DNA of 6,418 bases from Acidimicrobiaceae bacterium (GCA_030838025.1 JAUTXM010000111.1:1-6418), one strand, 5' to 3'. Positions 1-5,742 are shown, numbered from the stretch's first letter. Program-made: numbers and translations. Notes: a model not told the origin generated them from the letters alone.

Positions 1-57
1 ATTCGGCGTTATGCACGCCTTTCGGAGGCCGCGGTCGTCCGCAGGAAGGTCATCCAA
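1..57 (-). repeat. Integrase 3'-flank tail, left copy (candidate element end or att region)
   Basis: Read on the minus strand from 57 to 1, this segment runs through the integrase stop codon and 49 bases beyond. It matches 2986-3037 on the plus strand at 46 of 52 aligned positions by hand count, with a 4-base and a 1-base gap. Shared blocks are TTGGATGACC, TGCGG, CGACCG, CCGAAAGG and, at the far end, GCCGAAT. Conservation outside the coding frame suggests function, for example the recombinase's own site. The repeat reaches the window's first base, so its true outer end is not visible. Confidence 0.7.
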
Positions 58-1114
58 CTTCGTCGTCGGTGCTGGCCGTCGGAGTCTCGAGGTGCAACCG
101 TTCGGCGGCGGTGCGACGCGCTTTGTCGCCGCGGCGGTCGTACCGTGAGGTAGTAGCGGGGGAGGCGTGGCCGAGGAGTTGTTGGACGGCGGGGAGGTCG
201 GCGCCGGCGTCGAGCAGGTCGCCGGCGTAGCTGCGGCGCAGGTCGTGTGGGGAGAGGGCCTTGACGCCGGCGGCCAGGCTGCGTCGGCCAAGGACCTGGC
301 GTATCGCTTCGCCGGTCAGGCTGCGGCCGCGCTGGAGGTTGTCGCCTCGGTCGATGGGGCAGAACAGCGGGCCCGGTTGGTCGCCTCGCCAGGCCAGCCA
401 GGCCTCGATGGTCGGGGTGGCGGTGGGGGAGAGGGGCACCAGGCGTTGTTTGCCGCCTTTGCCGACGACGCGGATGGCGGGCGGGTCGAGGTCGAGGTCG
501 GCTAGGTGCAGCCCGGCTAGTTCGGCCCTACGGCCGCCGGAGAGGTAGGCCAGGGCGATGATGGCGCCGTCTCGGGCGCCGGCGGGTCGTGGGTCGGCGG
601 CGCATACGGCGAGCAGGGCGGTCAGCTCGTCTTGTTCGACGTTGCGCCCGGCGGGGAGTCGGCTGCCGGGCACCGGTCGGAGGTCGACGGCGCGCAGGTA
701 GTCGTCGGTGGCCAGGGTGCCGAGCCGCCAGGCGGCTTTGAGGGCGCCGCGGAGGGCGGCGATGTGTTTGTTGGCGGTGGCCGGGGCGTAGCGGCCGTCG
801 GTCACGGCGCGGGCCAGGGCGGCCCGGATGGCGGTTGTGTGGGTAAAGCGCAGGCTGGCCCACGGCAGGGTGTCGATGTCGGCGGAGCCGCCGGACACCC
901 AGTCGGCGATGGCAGCCAGGCAGGCGGTCATGGTCCGTCGGCCGTCGCCGGACAGGCCAGCCACGTACACGCGGGCCGGGACCTGGCCCCAATCGGCCAC
1001 CACCGCACCGTCGAGGGTCCGCCGGGTCGGGACCGCGATCGGCTTGACTGGCGCCACGTCGACCAACACCGGCGGTGTCGTCTCGGTCCCGTGCGAACGC
1101 CCCTCCCCGACCAT
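50..1114 (-). CDS. Tyrosine recombinase / integrase (XerC/D-like fold)
   Basis: This 354-residue protein is a site-specific tyrosine recombinase, which cuts and rejoins DNA through a 3'-phosphotyrosine. Residues about 50-145 form the SAM-like core-binding domain (TANKHIAALRGALKAAWRLG at 113-132). Residues about 155-345 form the catalytic domain. The full catalytic set is visible: R195 in SGGRRAEL, K222 in GKGGKQRLVPL, H290 and R293 in SPHDLRRS, H316 in LLGHASP and nucleophile Y325 in SRYDRRG. The tail RYDRRG-x4-RRTAAERLH is typical of a widespread group of chromosomal integrases. The integron-integrase insertion is absent, so this is not IntI. The ATG at 1114 is chosen because a promoter-like TTGGAG-18-TAGACT lies just upstream and would give an almost leaderless transcript. 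The gene is divergent from the coiled-coil gene. Its last 25 codons and 3' flank recur inverted at 2865-3037. Intact and probably active; the substrate site is unknown. Confidence 0.95.
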   Translation of the reverse strand: MVGEGRSHGTETTPPVLVDVAPVKPIAVPTRRTLDGAVVADWGQVPARVYVAGLSGDGRRTMTACLAAIADWVSGGSADIDTLPWASLRFTHTTAIRAALARAVTDGRYAPATANKHIAALRGALKAAWRLGTLATDDYLRAVDLRPVPGSRLPAGRNVEQDELTALLAVCAADPRPAGARDGAIIALAYLSGGRRAELAGLHLADLDLDPPAIRVVGKGGKQRLVPLSPTATPTIEAWLAWRGDQPGPLFCPIDRGDNLQRGRSLTGEAIRQVLGRRSLAAGVKALSPHDLRRSYAGDLLDAGADLPAVQQLLGHASPATTSRYDRRGDKARRTAAERLHLETPTASTDDEVG

Positions 1115-1115
1115 G

Positions 1116-1152
1116 GAAATAGAGTCTACTTGCGGGAAGCTAAGTTCTCCAA
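1116..1152 (-). promoter_or_regulatory. Putative promoter of the integrase gene
   Basis: On the minus strand, TTGGAG (1152-1147) is followed after 18 bp by TAGACT (1128-1123), which fits the actinobacterial TANNNT -10 pattern. Transcription would start near 1116, two bases before the ATG at 1114, giving a virtually leaderless mRNA. No Shine-Dalgarno sequence precedes the ATG, in keeping with that. Prediction by pattern only. Confidence 0.45.
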
Positions 1153-1197
1153 GTCACCTTTTGTCGTAGGGGAGTGCGGTCGAACGTACCGTGCGGC

Positions 1198-1210
1198 TAT
1201 CATGCGAACG
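1198..1210 (+). promoter_or_regulatory. Putative -10 box of a leaderless transcript that decides the GTG start at 1210
   Basis: TATCAT (1198-1203) is spaced so that its last base is at -7 if transcription begins on the G of the GTG at 1210, the usual geometry of actinobacterial leaderless mRNAs. No convincing -35 is present. The alternative GTG at 1174 has AGGGGA directly abutting it, too close for a normal ribosome binding site, and would place this -10 box inside the gene. The start at 1210 is therefore preferred. Confidence 0.45.
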
Positions 1211-2175
1211 TGACCGATCAGTCCCGCCCCGGCCCGGAGGCGGGCGTCTGCGCCCTTGCGGGATGCGGGGAACCGGTCGTACAGCCAGCGGGCGGCGGGC
1301 GACGCCGTCTGTACTGCTCGAATGCCCACCGGGCCGAGGCCCGCCGCCGAAGGTTGGCCGATTCTCCCCAGCCCGCTCCCGGCGAGCTACTCAGTCCGGC
1401 CCTGGAGCGGCTCGGCGCAGTGCTAACCGACCTGCGCGGTTACGAGGCGACTCTTCGTTCGATCGACCCGGGCCGCCAGGCTGTCGAGATCGCCCGAGTG
1501 AGGGCCGAGGCGACCGCAGAGGTTCTCGCCGCCCAGCAGAACGCAGCCAACGTCGCCGAGGCAGCCGCCCGCACCGGTGAGCAACTCGCCGCAGAACGCA
1601 CCGCATGGGAACGTGAGCACTCTGACCACGAGGCCGCGATCGCCAAGCTACGGGCGGAAGTGAGCACCGCCCGAGACAGGGCGGCCTCAACCCAGGACGC
1701 CCTCGACGCCGCCCTGACCGCTCACCGCGCCGACCTCGACCGACGAGACCTGCTGGCCGCCCAGGCGGCGGCCGCTCACGAAGACGAGATCGGTCGGCTA
1801 TCGGAGCAACTGGACCAGACCCGAACCGCGGTTTCCGCCGCCAAGGCTCGAGCTGACGCCGCCGATCAACGTGCCGCCCACGCCGAGGACGCCTACCGCA
1901 AGGCTGCCCAGCATGCAGCCGAAACCGAAGCGTCGATGAACCGGCTCCGAGTCGACATGGCCAACGCACACGCTGCGGAGGAGGCAGCGACCGTCAGAGC
2001 CGACACCGCTGAGCGACTTCTCGACCAGGCCAGGACCGAGCTACAGACCGAGCGCAACCGCTACGACGTAAGCCTGTCCCAGCTTCACGACCAGCTCGCT
2101 CAGTTGATCGCCCGAAACCCGCCTCGGCGTGCCCCGACCAAGACCACAGCAAAGCGACCGGCGCCCTCGTCGTGA
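1210..2175 (+). CDS. Zinc-knuckle plus long coiled-coil protein, likely DNA-binding accessory of the integrase unit
   Basis: This 321-residue protein (from the GTG at 1210) has three parts. Residues 14-40 hold four potential zinc ligands, C14, C19, C36 and H40 (C-x4-C-x16-C-x3-H). They end in YCSNAHRAEARRRR, a short arginine-rich treble-clef-like motif seen at the N-terminus of many actinobacterial proteins. Residues about 60-300 are an alanine/glutamate/arginine-rich heptad region lacking proline over long stretches, predicted as a long coiled coil. The last 20 or so residues are basic and proline-rich (PPRRAPTKTTAKRPAP), suggesting non-specific DNA contact. This layout, a small N-terminal DNA-binding head with an alanine-rich coiled-coil tail, resembles plasmid KfrA-type proteins in architecture only; I see no sequence evidence of homology. 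It is divergent from the integrase and is followed within 25 bp by iteron-like repeats, which may be its binding sites (inference). An alternative start is the GTG at 1174 (333 residues). Confidence 0.85.
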   Translation: MTDQSRPGPEAGVCALAGCGEPVVQPAGGGRRRLYCSNAHRAEARRRRLADSPQPAPGELLSPALERLGAVLTDLRGYEATLRSIDPGRQAVEIARVRAEATAEVLAAQQNAANVAEAAARTGEQLAAERTAWEREHSDHEAAIAKLRAEVSTARDRAASTQDALDAALTAHRADLDRRDLLAAQAAAAHEDEIGRLSEQLDQTRTAVSAAKARADAADQRAAHAEDAYRKAAQHAAETEASMNRLRVDMANAHAAEEAATVRADTAERLLDQARTELQTERNRYDVSLSQLHDQLAQLIARNPPRRAPTKTTAKRPAPSS

Positions 2176-2197
2176 TCCGTCGGCGCGACAAACGCCG

Positions 2198-2309
2198 CGC
2201 TGTCAGCGCGTTGCGCACACGGTGCTGACATCTCGCTGCGCAAGGCCGCTGACACGTTCCCTGCGTTTCCGCTGACAATTTCGCTGCGCATGACACACGC
2301 CATGGCGCA
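2198..2309 (+). repeat. Four to five imperfect iterons of ~24 bp
   Basis: The unit is CGCTGACA followed 6-7 bp later by TGCGCA. Copies start at 2198 (CGCTGTCA...TGCGCA), 2223 (TGCTGACA...TGCGCA), 2247 (CGCTGACA...TGCGTT) and 2270 (CGCTGACA...TGCGCA). A degenerate fifth follows at 2291-2309 (TGACA...GGCGCA). The TGACA/TGTCA elements begin at 2201, 2226, 2250, 2273 and 2291, so the period is 25, 24, 23 and 18 bp, about two helical turns for the first four. The first copy also contains the near-palindrome CGCTGTCAGCG. Same-face direct repeats of this size usually bind a protein cooperatively (operator, origin or partition site). The array lies downstream of the coiled-coil gene, so it is not that gene's promoter. 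Confidence 0.7.
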
Positions 2310-2431
2310 CAACCAGCGCGTTTTCACATCCCATCTAGAGCCAAGTTGACATAAGATACATTCTCGGCGGCTCCAGGAGGGCCAGGGCGACCGCACCTAC
2401 GTGGCCCGACGTGTCAAGCGCAGATCTGATG

Positions 2432-2836
2432 TCACGGTATGCGCAAGGTTCGGTCGCCGTTGTCGGCATCGAGGACCGACCAGGTATCAGCTCCGGCGTA
2501 GACCCGGGCCGACGAGAGCTCGACTGCGAGCACTGGCCTACCGTCGGCCAGGAGGAACCAGAACCCGTAGCCGGGCAATCCCAGAAGGTCGTCGCGGGCG
2601 TCGACGCAAGCATCGGCGGCTGAGGGAAACGCCGCGAACAGTTCGTGTCGTTGGCCGCAGCCGTCCGAGGCATCGAACTGCCCGTTTCTCCACTCCCAGC
2701 GTCGGCCTTCGCCCCCGCCGAACGCCGACGCGATCACCTCAGCAAGCATGCGCAGACTGGACTGGGTGTTCGCCTCCGTTGGCGGACGTTGCTGCACCTG
2801 GGCCGCCCGCATCACCCACGCGACGGCGTCAGCCAT
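2432..2836 (-). CDS. Uncharacterised 134-residue protein
   Basis: I do not recognise the family. The protein reads as genuine: a mixed hydrophobic and charged composition, and a well-formed C-terminal part (GYGFWFLLADGRPVLAVEL, then TWSVLDADNG) suggesting a beta-strand-rich domain. Residues 1-40 look helical. No signal peptide or membrane segment is seen. The ATG at 2836 gives MADAVAWVMRAAQ; the frame stays open to a GTG at 2890, but that extension overlaps the integrase remnant in antisense, so it is probably not native. No clear Shine-Dalgarno precedes 2836, and the frame runs straight into the remnant's left breakpoint near 2865. The original N-terminus may therefore have been replaced by the rearrangement. 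It converges with the coiled-coil gene, with the iterons between them. Confidence 0.6.
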   Translation of the reverse strand: MADAVAWVMRAAQVQQRPPTEANTQSSLRMLAEVIASAFGGGEGRRWEWRNGQFDASDGCGQRHELFAAFPSAADACVDARDDLLGLPGYGFWFLLADGRPVLAVELSSARVYAGADTWSVLDADNGDRTLRIP

Positions 2837-2853
2837 CGGCAGGCCGTGATCGG

Positions 2854-2869
2854 CGGCGGTCAGCCGCCG
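2854..2869. repeat. GC-rich hairpin at the integrase-remnant breakpoint
   Basis: CGGCGG (2854-2859) and CCGCCG (2864-2869) form a perfect 6-bp stem with a TCAG loop. It straddles the exact point (2865) where similarity to the integrase gene begins. It could be a recombination or replication-slippage hotspot, or chance in GC-rich DNA. Confidence 0.4.
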
Positions 2870-2957
2870 TGGCGGCAAAGCCCGCCGCACCGCCGCCGAA
2901 CGGCTCCACCTCGAGATCCCGACGGCCAGTCCCGACGACGACGGCCCATCCGGATGA
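2865..2957 (+). pseudogene. Truncated 3' end of a second integrase gene
   Basis: In the plus frame beginning at 2865 the DNA encodes RRGGKARRTAAERLHLEIP followed by TASPDDDGPSG and a TGA at 2955-2957. This matches residues 327-351 of the intact integrase, whose version reads RRGDKARRTAAERLHLETP and then TASTDD. At DNA level 2865-2941 matches the complement of 136-60 at 67 of 77 positions by hand count. About half of the differences lie at third codon positions, so this is a diverged paralogue rather than a recent copy. Similarity stops abruptly at 2865, and everything upstream, including the catalytic tyrosine, is missing. Relative to the intact gene there are about 42 extra bases between this block and the matching 3' tail at 2986-3037. 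Orientation is opposite to the intact gene. Confidence 0.85.
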
Positions 2958-2985
2958 CCGAACGCTCGCCGCTCACGTACGGCCG

Positions 2986-3037
2986 TTGGATGACCTGCGG
3001 CCGACCGAGGCCCCGAAAGGGATGCAGAATGCCGAAT
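2986..3037 (+). repeat. Integrase 3'-flank tail, right copy (inverted relative to the left copy)
   Basis: This is the partner of the segment at 57-1, in opposite orientation and following the truncated integrase. It is non-coding here, since the remnant's stop is at 2957. Its conserved end reads CCGAAAGGGATGCAGAATGC followed by CGAAT, where the left copy has CCGAAAGGCGTGCATAACGC followed by CGAAT. After 3037 the sequence continues as unrelated spacer, so the boundary of the repeated unit may lie near here. Confidence 0.7.
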
Positions 3038-3107
3038 CGGTATTTGCCTGCCTCGGGATGTAGCGCCTTTGAGGAGCGCGGTTTGTGCGGAACGCCACTG
3101 CTGCGCC

Positions 3108-3437
3108 CTATTGGGAACAGTTGGTTGCCCGTTCGATCTTGAGCTCAGAACTCTCGCCTTGGTTTTCCAGGATCACACAGTCGCCGACTTTCGGGAGCTC
3201 GATCCCAGCGGGCGTGGGAACGCCGAACATGCAGATCCTTCCGTTTCCCGGTGATTTTCCATATGTCGATCCCGCCGCCTTGATCGCCCGGACTAAGCAG
3301 ACTTGCGTTGCGTCTTCGTGTGGACCCACCGAGACGACCGTCCCTTCTGCTCGATAGATCGCTGGGTTGCAGGCGGTTGCCCCGGTGACGATGAGGGCAG
3401 CCAGGGCAACGGTGGCAAAGCGGGCGTAGCGCCTCAC
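3108..3437 (-). CDS. Small secreted lipoprotein, family not recognised
   Basis: The 109-residue product starts with a typical export signal: RRYAR, a hydrophobic stretch at residues 7-19 (FATVALAALIVTG) and a possible lipobox ATA-C23, placing the mature N-terminus at C23. The mature part (about 87 residues) contains four further cysteines (C47, C69, C87, C107), enough for two disulfides outside the cytoplasm. It opens with a strand-like EGTVVSVG and has GIELPKVGDCVILEN, compatible with a small beta-barrel; that fold is a guess. The GTG at 3437 is preferred because it puts the signal peptide at the N-terminus and has GAGGGG just before it. The frame is open to an ATG at 3644, but that extension is arginine-rich and low-quality. 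Downstream it ends about 70 bp from the integrase-tail repeat. Confidence 0.7.
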   Translation of the reverse strand: MRRYARFATVALAALIVTGATACNPAIYRAEGTVVSVGPHEDATQVCLVRAIKAAGSTYGKSPGNGRICMFGVPTPAGIELPKVGDCVILENQGESSELKIERATNCSQ

Positions 3438-3954
3438 CCCCTCAGTGTGCCAGCCCAGATCGGCTGGGTCGGGATCGAACGCCAGCGTGCTCGATCGGGC
3501 GGCCAGAATCAGGCTGCCCGACGCGGCGGTCTCGCGGCCGATCGACGGGAACGTGCGCCTGTCATGGAGCCAGCGATAGGTCGCCTCCCTCCAATGCCTT
3601 CGCTGGGTCCGGTATGGCAGCCTGGGGGAAATGGCCACTCGCATCCACCGCTACCGCACAGCCGGGGCGCCACTGGGCTCCCCTCAAGAGGATGAGTATT
3701 GTCAAGGTTCAGGTCCGGGTTTGACACGCTGATTCAACTTCCGCGGGAGCCTGAGTGGTCCAGCCACCCCCGTGAAGTCAGGCGGCAGTGGGTGCCCTTG
3801 GGTCATCACGCGGTTAGTGCCATCAGCACCGATCGCCGATTCGGGCGCGTTGGTCCTTCCGGACCGGCAGGGTCTGAAGGTGTCGTTATGTGCGTGGGTC
3901 GCTACCAGACGCCAATGACCAATTCGCCGCGGACGAGACGAGACAGCGTTGTCG
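3438..3954. other. 517-bp spacer without a recognisable gene
   Basis: I see no convincing coding region on either strand here: the open frames are rich in arginine, proline and serine and have no ribosome binding site. Visible structure is limited to a small perfect hairpin, GGTCC (3852-3856) and GGACC (3861-3865) with a TTCC loop, and an isolated TTGACA on each strand near 3700-3725 without a matching -10 box. It must contain the promoter of the lipoprotein gene (3108-3437) and the downstream end of the 149-residue gene's transcript. Confidence 0.5.
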
Positions 3955-4404
3955 CTAAACGATTTCGCGTTCGAGGAAGTCGAGCCGCGAGGCCAGCATC
4001 TCAGCTGATTCAGGCGTCGGTTCGGTGTTCACCGGAATCAGACCGCGCGTCGACTCACCGGCTAGGACGGCCCTCACCCAGCGCCGCATGTTTTCGATGT
4101 AGATCCCGAGGGCGTCAGTTGAGTTCGGTGCTCGATCAAGCACAAGGTATGCCGGAGGGACGTCGCCGACAACGACCCAGAGCGTTTGGTCAACGCCCGT
4201 CTCGCCGGGCGTGATCTCCGCCAAGAACACCGCCACGACTCCGGGAATCGCCTTCCCGCCGTAGAGAGCGCGGACGCCACCACACCATCGGAATCTTTCC
4301 AAGAATGACTTTGCCTGGGTGACCATCGCTTGGTAGTGCGCCAAGTCCTGCTCGTCATCCCAAAGGATCTCCGATAAAGCCTCCACATCTGGCGGCAACT
4401 CCAT
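3955..4404 (-). CDS. Uncharacterised conserved-looking 149-residue cytoplasmic protein
   Basis: Start and stop are unambiguous: the ATG at 4404 is the only start after an in-frame upstream TGA. The product has an acidic helical N-terminus (ELPPDVEALSEILWDDEQ), then a region with WCGGVRALYGG (40-50), a hydrophobic strand PGVVAVFLAEI (54-64), and the segment VDQTLWVVVGDVPPAYLVLD (71-90). A helix with IENMRRWVRAV (103-113) follows, then IPVNTEPTPESAEMLASRLD near the C-terminus. The alternating strands and helices look like a compact alpha/beta domain. Such small acidic proteins occur as immunity-type or orphan island proteins, but I cannot name a family and do not assign a function. No signal peptide or membrane segment. 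AGGG directly abuts the ATG, so the ribosome binding site is atypical. The gene stands alone with long spacers on both sides. Confidence 0.8.
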   Translation of the reverse strand: MELPPDVEALSEILWDDEQDLAHYQAMVTQAKSFLERFRWCGGVRALYGGKAIPGVVAVFLAEITPGETGVDQTLWVVVGDVPPAYLVLDRAPNSTDALGIYIENMRRWVRAVLAGESTRGLIPVNTEPTPESAEMLASRLDFLEREIV

Positions 4405-4542
4405 CCCTACACACTCGCGCGGTGACGCGGGTCAGGCTGGGTCAGTCTGGGCTTGGGGACATTCGTGAGCGTCGCCGCGACCTCGGCACACGGATTTGCC
4501 AAGCTGGGACGCCACAGAGCCTGATCGGCGATCCGCCGAGGT

Positions 4543-4580
4543 CGTACCGAACAACGGGTACGGTCGCCCGACCGGGCGAC
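4543..4580. terminator. Two back-to-back hairpins in the spacer; possible bidirectional transcription barrier
   Basis: Hairpin 1 pairs CGTACC (4543-4548) with GGTACG (4557-4562) around an 8-base loop. Hairpin 2 pairs GTCGCCC (4563-4569) with GGGCGAC (4574-4580) around GACC. Both stems are perfect and the hairpins touch without a gap. They lie 49 bp after the stop of the membrane-protein gene at 4629-4904, where its minus-strand transcript should end. No U-run follows on the minus strand, so an intrinsic terminator is only one reading; a protein or recombinase site is another. Confidence 0.45.
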
Positions 4581-4628
4581 GTCTGTTGTGGGCCATCCGA
4601 CGGGACATGGGGTCGGCCCGGAGTTGAG

Positions 4629-4904
4629 TCAGAGATCAAAGATCTGGTGCTTCCCCGTGCAGGAGGTGGATAGCGCGCGCAACACGGCATCGGGTGTGGG
4701 CCTCCCGGACGCGGCCAGGACAGCAACTGCAGTCGCCCGAGCGCTCTCACAGCGGGCTCGGACAACGGTTCTATTCAGCCGGACGACCTCCACGGTCAGA
4801 GCGGTTGTCGCCAAGACCAGCACGGTGATGACGACGAGGAGCCACGTGGGCACCCTCCAAGGCTGGGGGGCGGGAGACTCGTTCTCTGGTGTCATGGCAG
4901 GCAT
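4629..4904 (-). CDS. Small single-pass membrane protein
   Basis: The 91-residue product (from the ATG at 4904) has a short cytoplasmic-style N-terminus (MPAMTPENESPAPQP) and one strongly hydrophobic helix at about residues 18-41, containing TWLLVVITVLVLATTALTV. A roughly 50-residue soluble tail follows, with two cysteines (C52 and C82) that could form a disulfide if exported. In the tail, RCESARATAVAVLAAS and TPDAVLRALSTSC look helical. Length and layout fit an accessory membrane anchor, but the family is not recognised. GGGATGAG lies just upstream of 4904. A second ATG at 4895 is possible, and the frame also extends to 4988 without added features. The tandem hairpins at 4543-4580 lie just downstream. 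Confidence 0.65.
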   Translation of the reverse strand: MPAMTPENESPAPQPWRVPTWLLVVITVLVLATTALTVEVVRLNRTVVRARCESARATAVAVLAASGRPTPDAVLRALSTSCTGKHQIFDL

Positions 4905-5166
4905 GATCTCATCCCGAGCCTGTCGGCCGAGGCAGCCGTATCGGGAGGCGCACGCCCACTGCACTCTGGCTAACCCAGTCGGCACCACCCTTTCTGGCGC
5001 TGGACCGGGCCGCTGGACCGTACAGGCGCCCCAAAATGGGCTACGGCGGGGAACAGGCCGCAGATCAACTCATCTGGGCGGTCGACCTCGGACCGAGCAC
5101 GGCGGTCGACTGCGCCATATAACGACGGGGCTGCGCTGCCCGACTGCACCTCGGGGAGTTCCTCGA

Positions 5167-5742
5167 CTAGTCGATGTTAAGCCCGTCGATCTCCTCGGCG
5201 ATGCTCGCGGCCTCGGCTGCCAGGTCAGCCCTGGACTGTTTGGTCTGGCGGGCGATGGTCAGGTCAAGTACGTGCTGGGCTTGCATCTCGTTGAACTCTA
5301 AGGGTGGTTGGACGAGGACCTCGAGGGCGGCTCGTCGGTCATCGCAAGAGCGGACCGCGGTATTGATCTCGTCGATTCGGTCGATAGCTGCGATCAGGGC
5401 TTCGACAATCGCTCTGCGATCCGCGAGTCTGGATCGCTGTTCGTGCACCATTTGTCGGACGTATTCCCACCGATCGCTTTGGACGCCCCATGCTGCGGCG
5501 AGGTTCTCAAATGTTCTTAGCTCTTCATCTGAGATACCGACCCGGAACTCGTAGACGTTTGAGGCCAGGTTCTCGAAGCCGACAAGAGCTTCGGAGTGAT
5601 CGGCAAGGTCGAGTGAGTCATCTATTCGGGCGTCGAATGACGCACCGACCTCGCTCTCTGCCGCGGTGGATGCACGTCCCTTCAGCCCGAGACCGAGGCG
5701 ACGGAAAGATTCCTCTTCGGCCGAAGGAGGCATCCCGTGCAT
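5167..5742 (-). CDS. Stand-alone protein with a GyrA/ParC-like coiled-coil segment
   Basis: The 191-residue product begins at an ATG with AGATGAGG about 4 bases upstream. Residues about 100-189 resemble the long coiled-coil region of type II topoisomerase A subunits, which in GyrA reads roughly RAHILEGLLIALDxIDEVI, then QAQAILDMRL-x-LT-x-LE. Here the corresponding parts are RRAIVEALIAAIDRIDEI (109-126) and QAQHVLDLTIARQT (154-167), followed by a heptad-rich end (RADLAAEAASIAEEI). Everything GyrA needs for catalysis, including the winged-helix domain with the active tyrosine and the C-terminal DNA-wrapping blades, is absent. Residues 1-100 match nothing I know; they include GFENLASNVYEFRVG and a tryptophan-containing helix. 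It is not simply a gyrA fragment, because it has its own start, a distinct N-terminus and a clean stop. It may bind DNA gyrase or topoisomerase as a partner or decoy, or may only share the helical fold (inference). Confidence 0.75.
   Translation of the reverse strand: MHGMPPSAEEESFRRLGLGLKGRASTAAESEVGASFDARIDDSLDLADHSEALVGFENLASNVYEFRVGISDEELRTFENLAAAWGVQSDRWEYVRQMVHEQRSRLADRRAIVEALIAAIDRIDEINTAVRSCDDRRAALEVLVQPPLEFNEMQAQHVLDLTIARQTKQSRADLAAEAASIAEEIDGLNID

Noticed and set aside
50..1114. Integron integrase with a cassette array
   Set aside because: The extra motif that defines IntI between catalytic boxes is missing, the orphan genes are not next to the integrase 5' end, and I found no attC-type sites shared between the spacers.
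167..1213. Plus-strand open frames opposite the integrase gene
   Set aside because: They are antisense shadows in GC-rich DNA: glycine/valine/alanine-rich translations with no domains, on the strand opposite a gene with a complete catalytic set.
2198..2309. CRISPR-like array
   Set aside because: Repeats are short, imperfect and contiguous, with no unique spacers of constant length and no cas genes nearby; iterons fit better.
2401..3142. Two long plus-strand open frames (arginine/proline-rich)
   Set aside because: Their translations are low-complexity arginine-proline-serine runs, they lie opposite the better-looking 2432-2836 gene, and both read the integrase remnant in the wrong frame.
3438..3644. 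N-terminal extension of the lipoprotein gene to the ATG at 3644
   Set aside because: The extension puts about 70 arginine-rich residues before an obvious export signal. The GTG at 3437 gives a normal lipoprotein.
3699..4214. 171-codon plus-strand open frame starting at a TTG
   Set aside because: It overlaps the well-formed 3955-4404 gene in antisense, is arginine/serine-rich and has no ribosome binding site.
5163..5174. 12-bp palindrome TCGACTAGTCGA over the stop codon of the GyrA-like gene
   Set aside because: Perfect, but short and without a loop, and partly constrained by the TAG stop; a chance occurrence is plausible.
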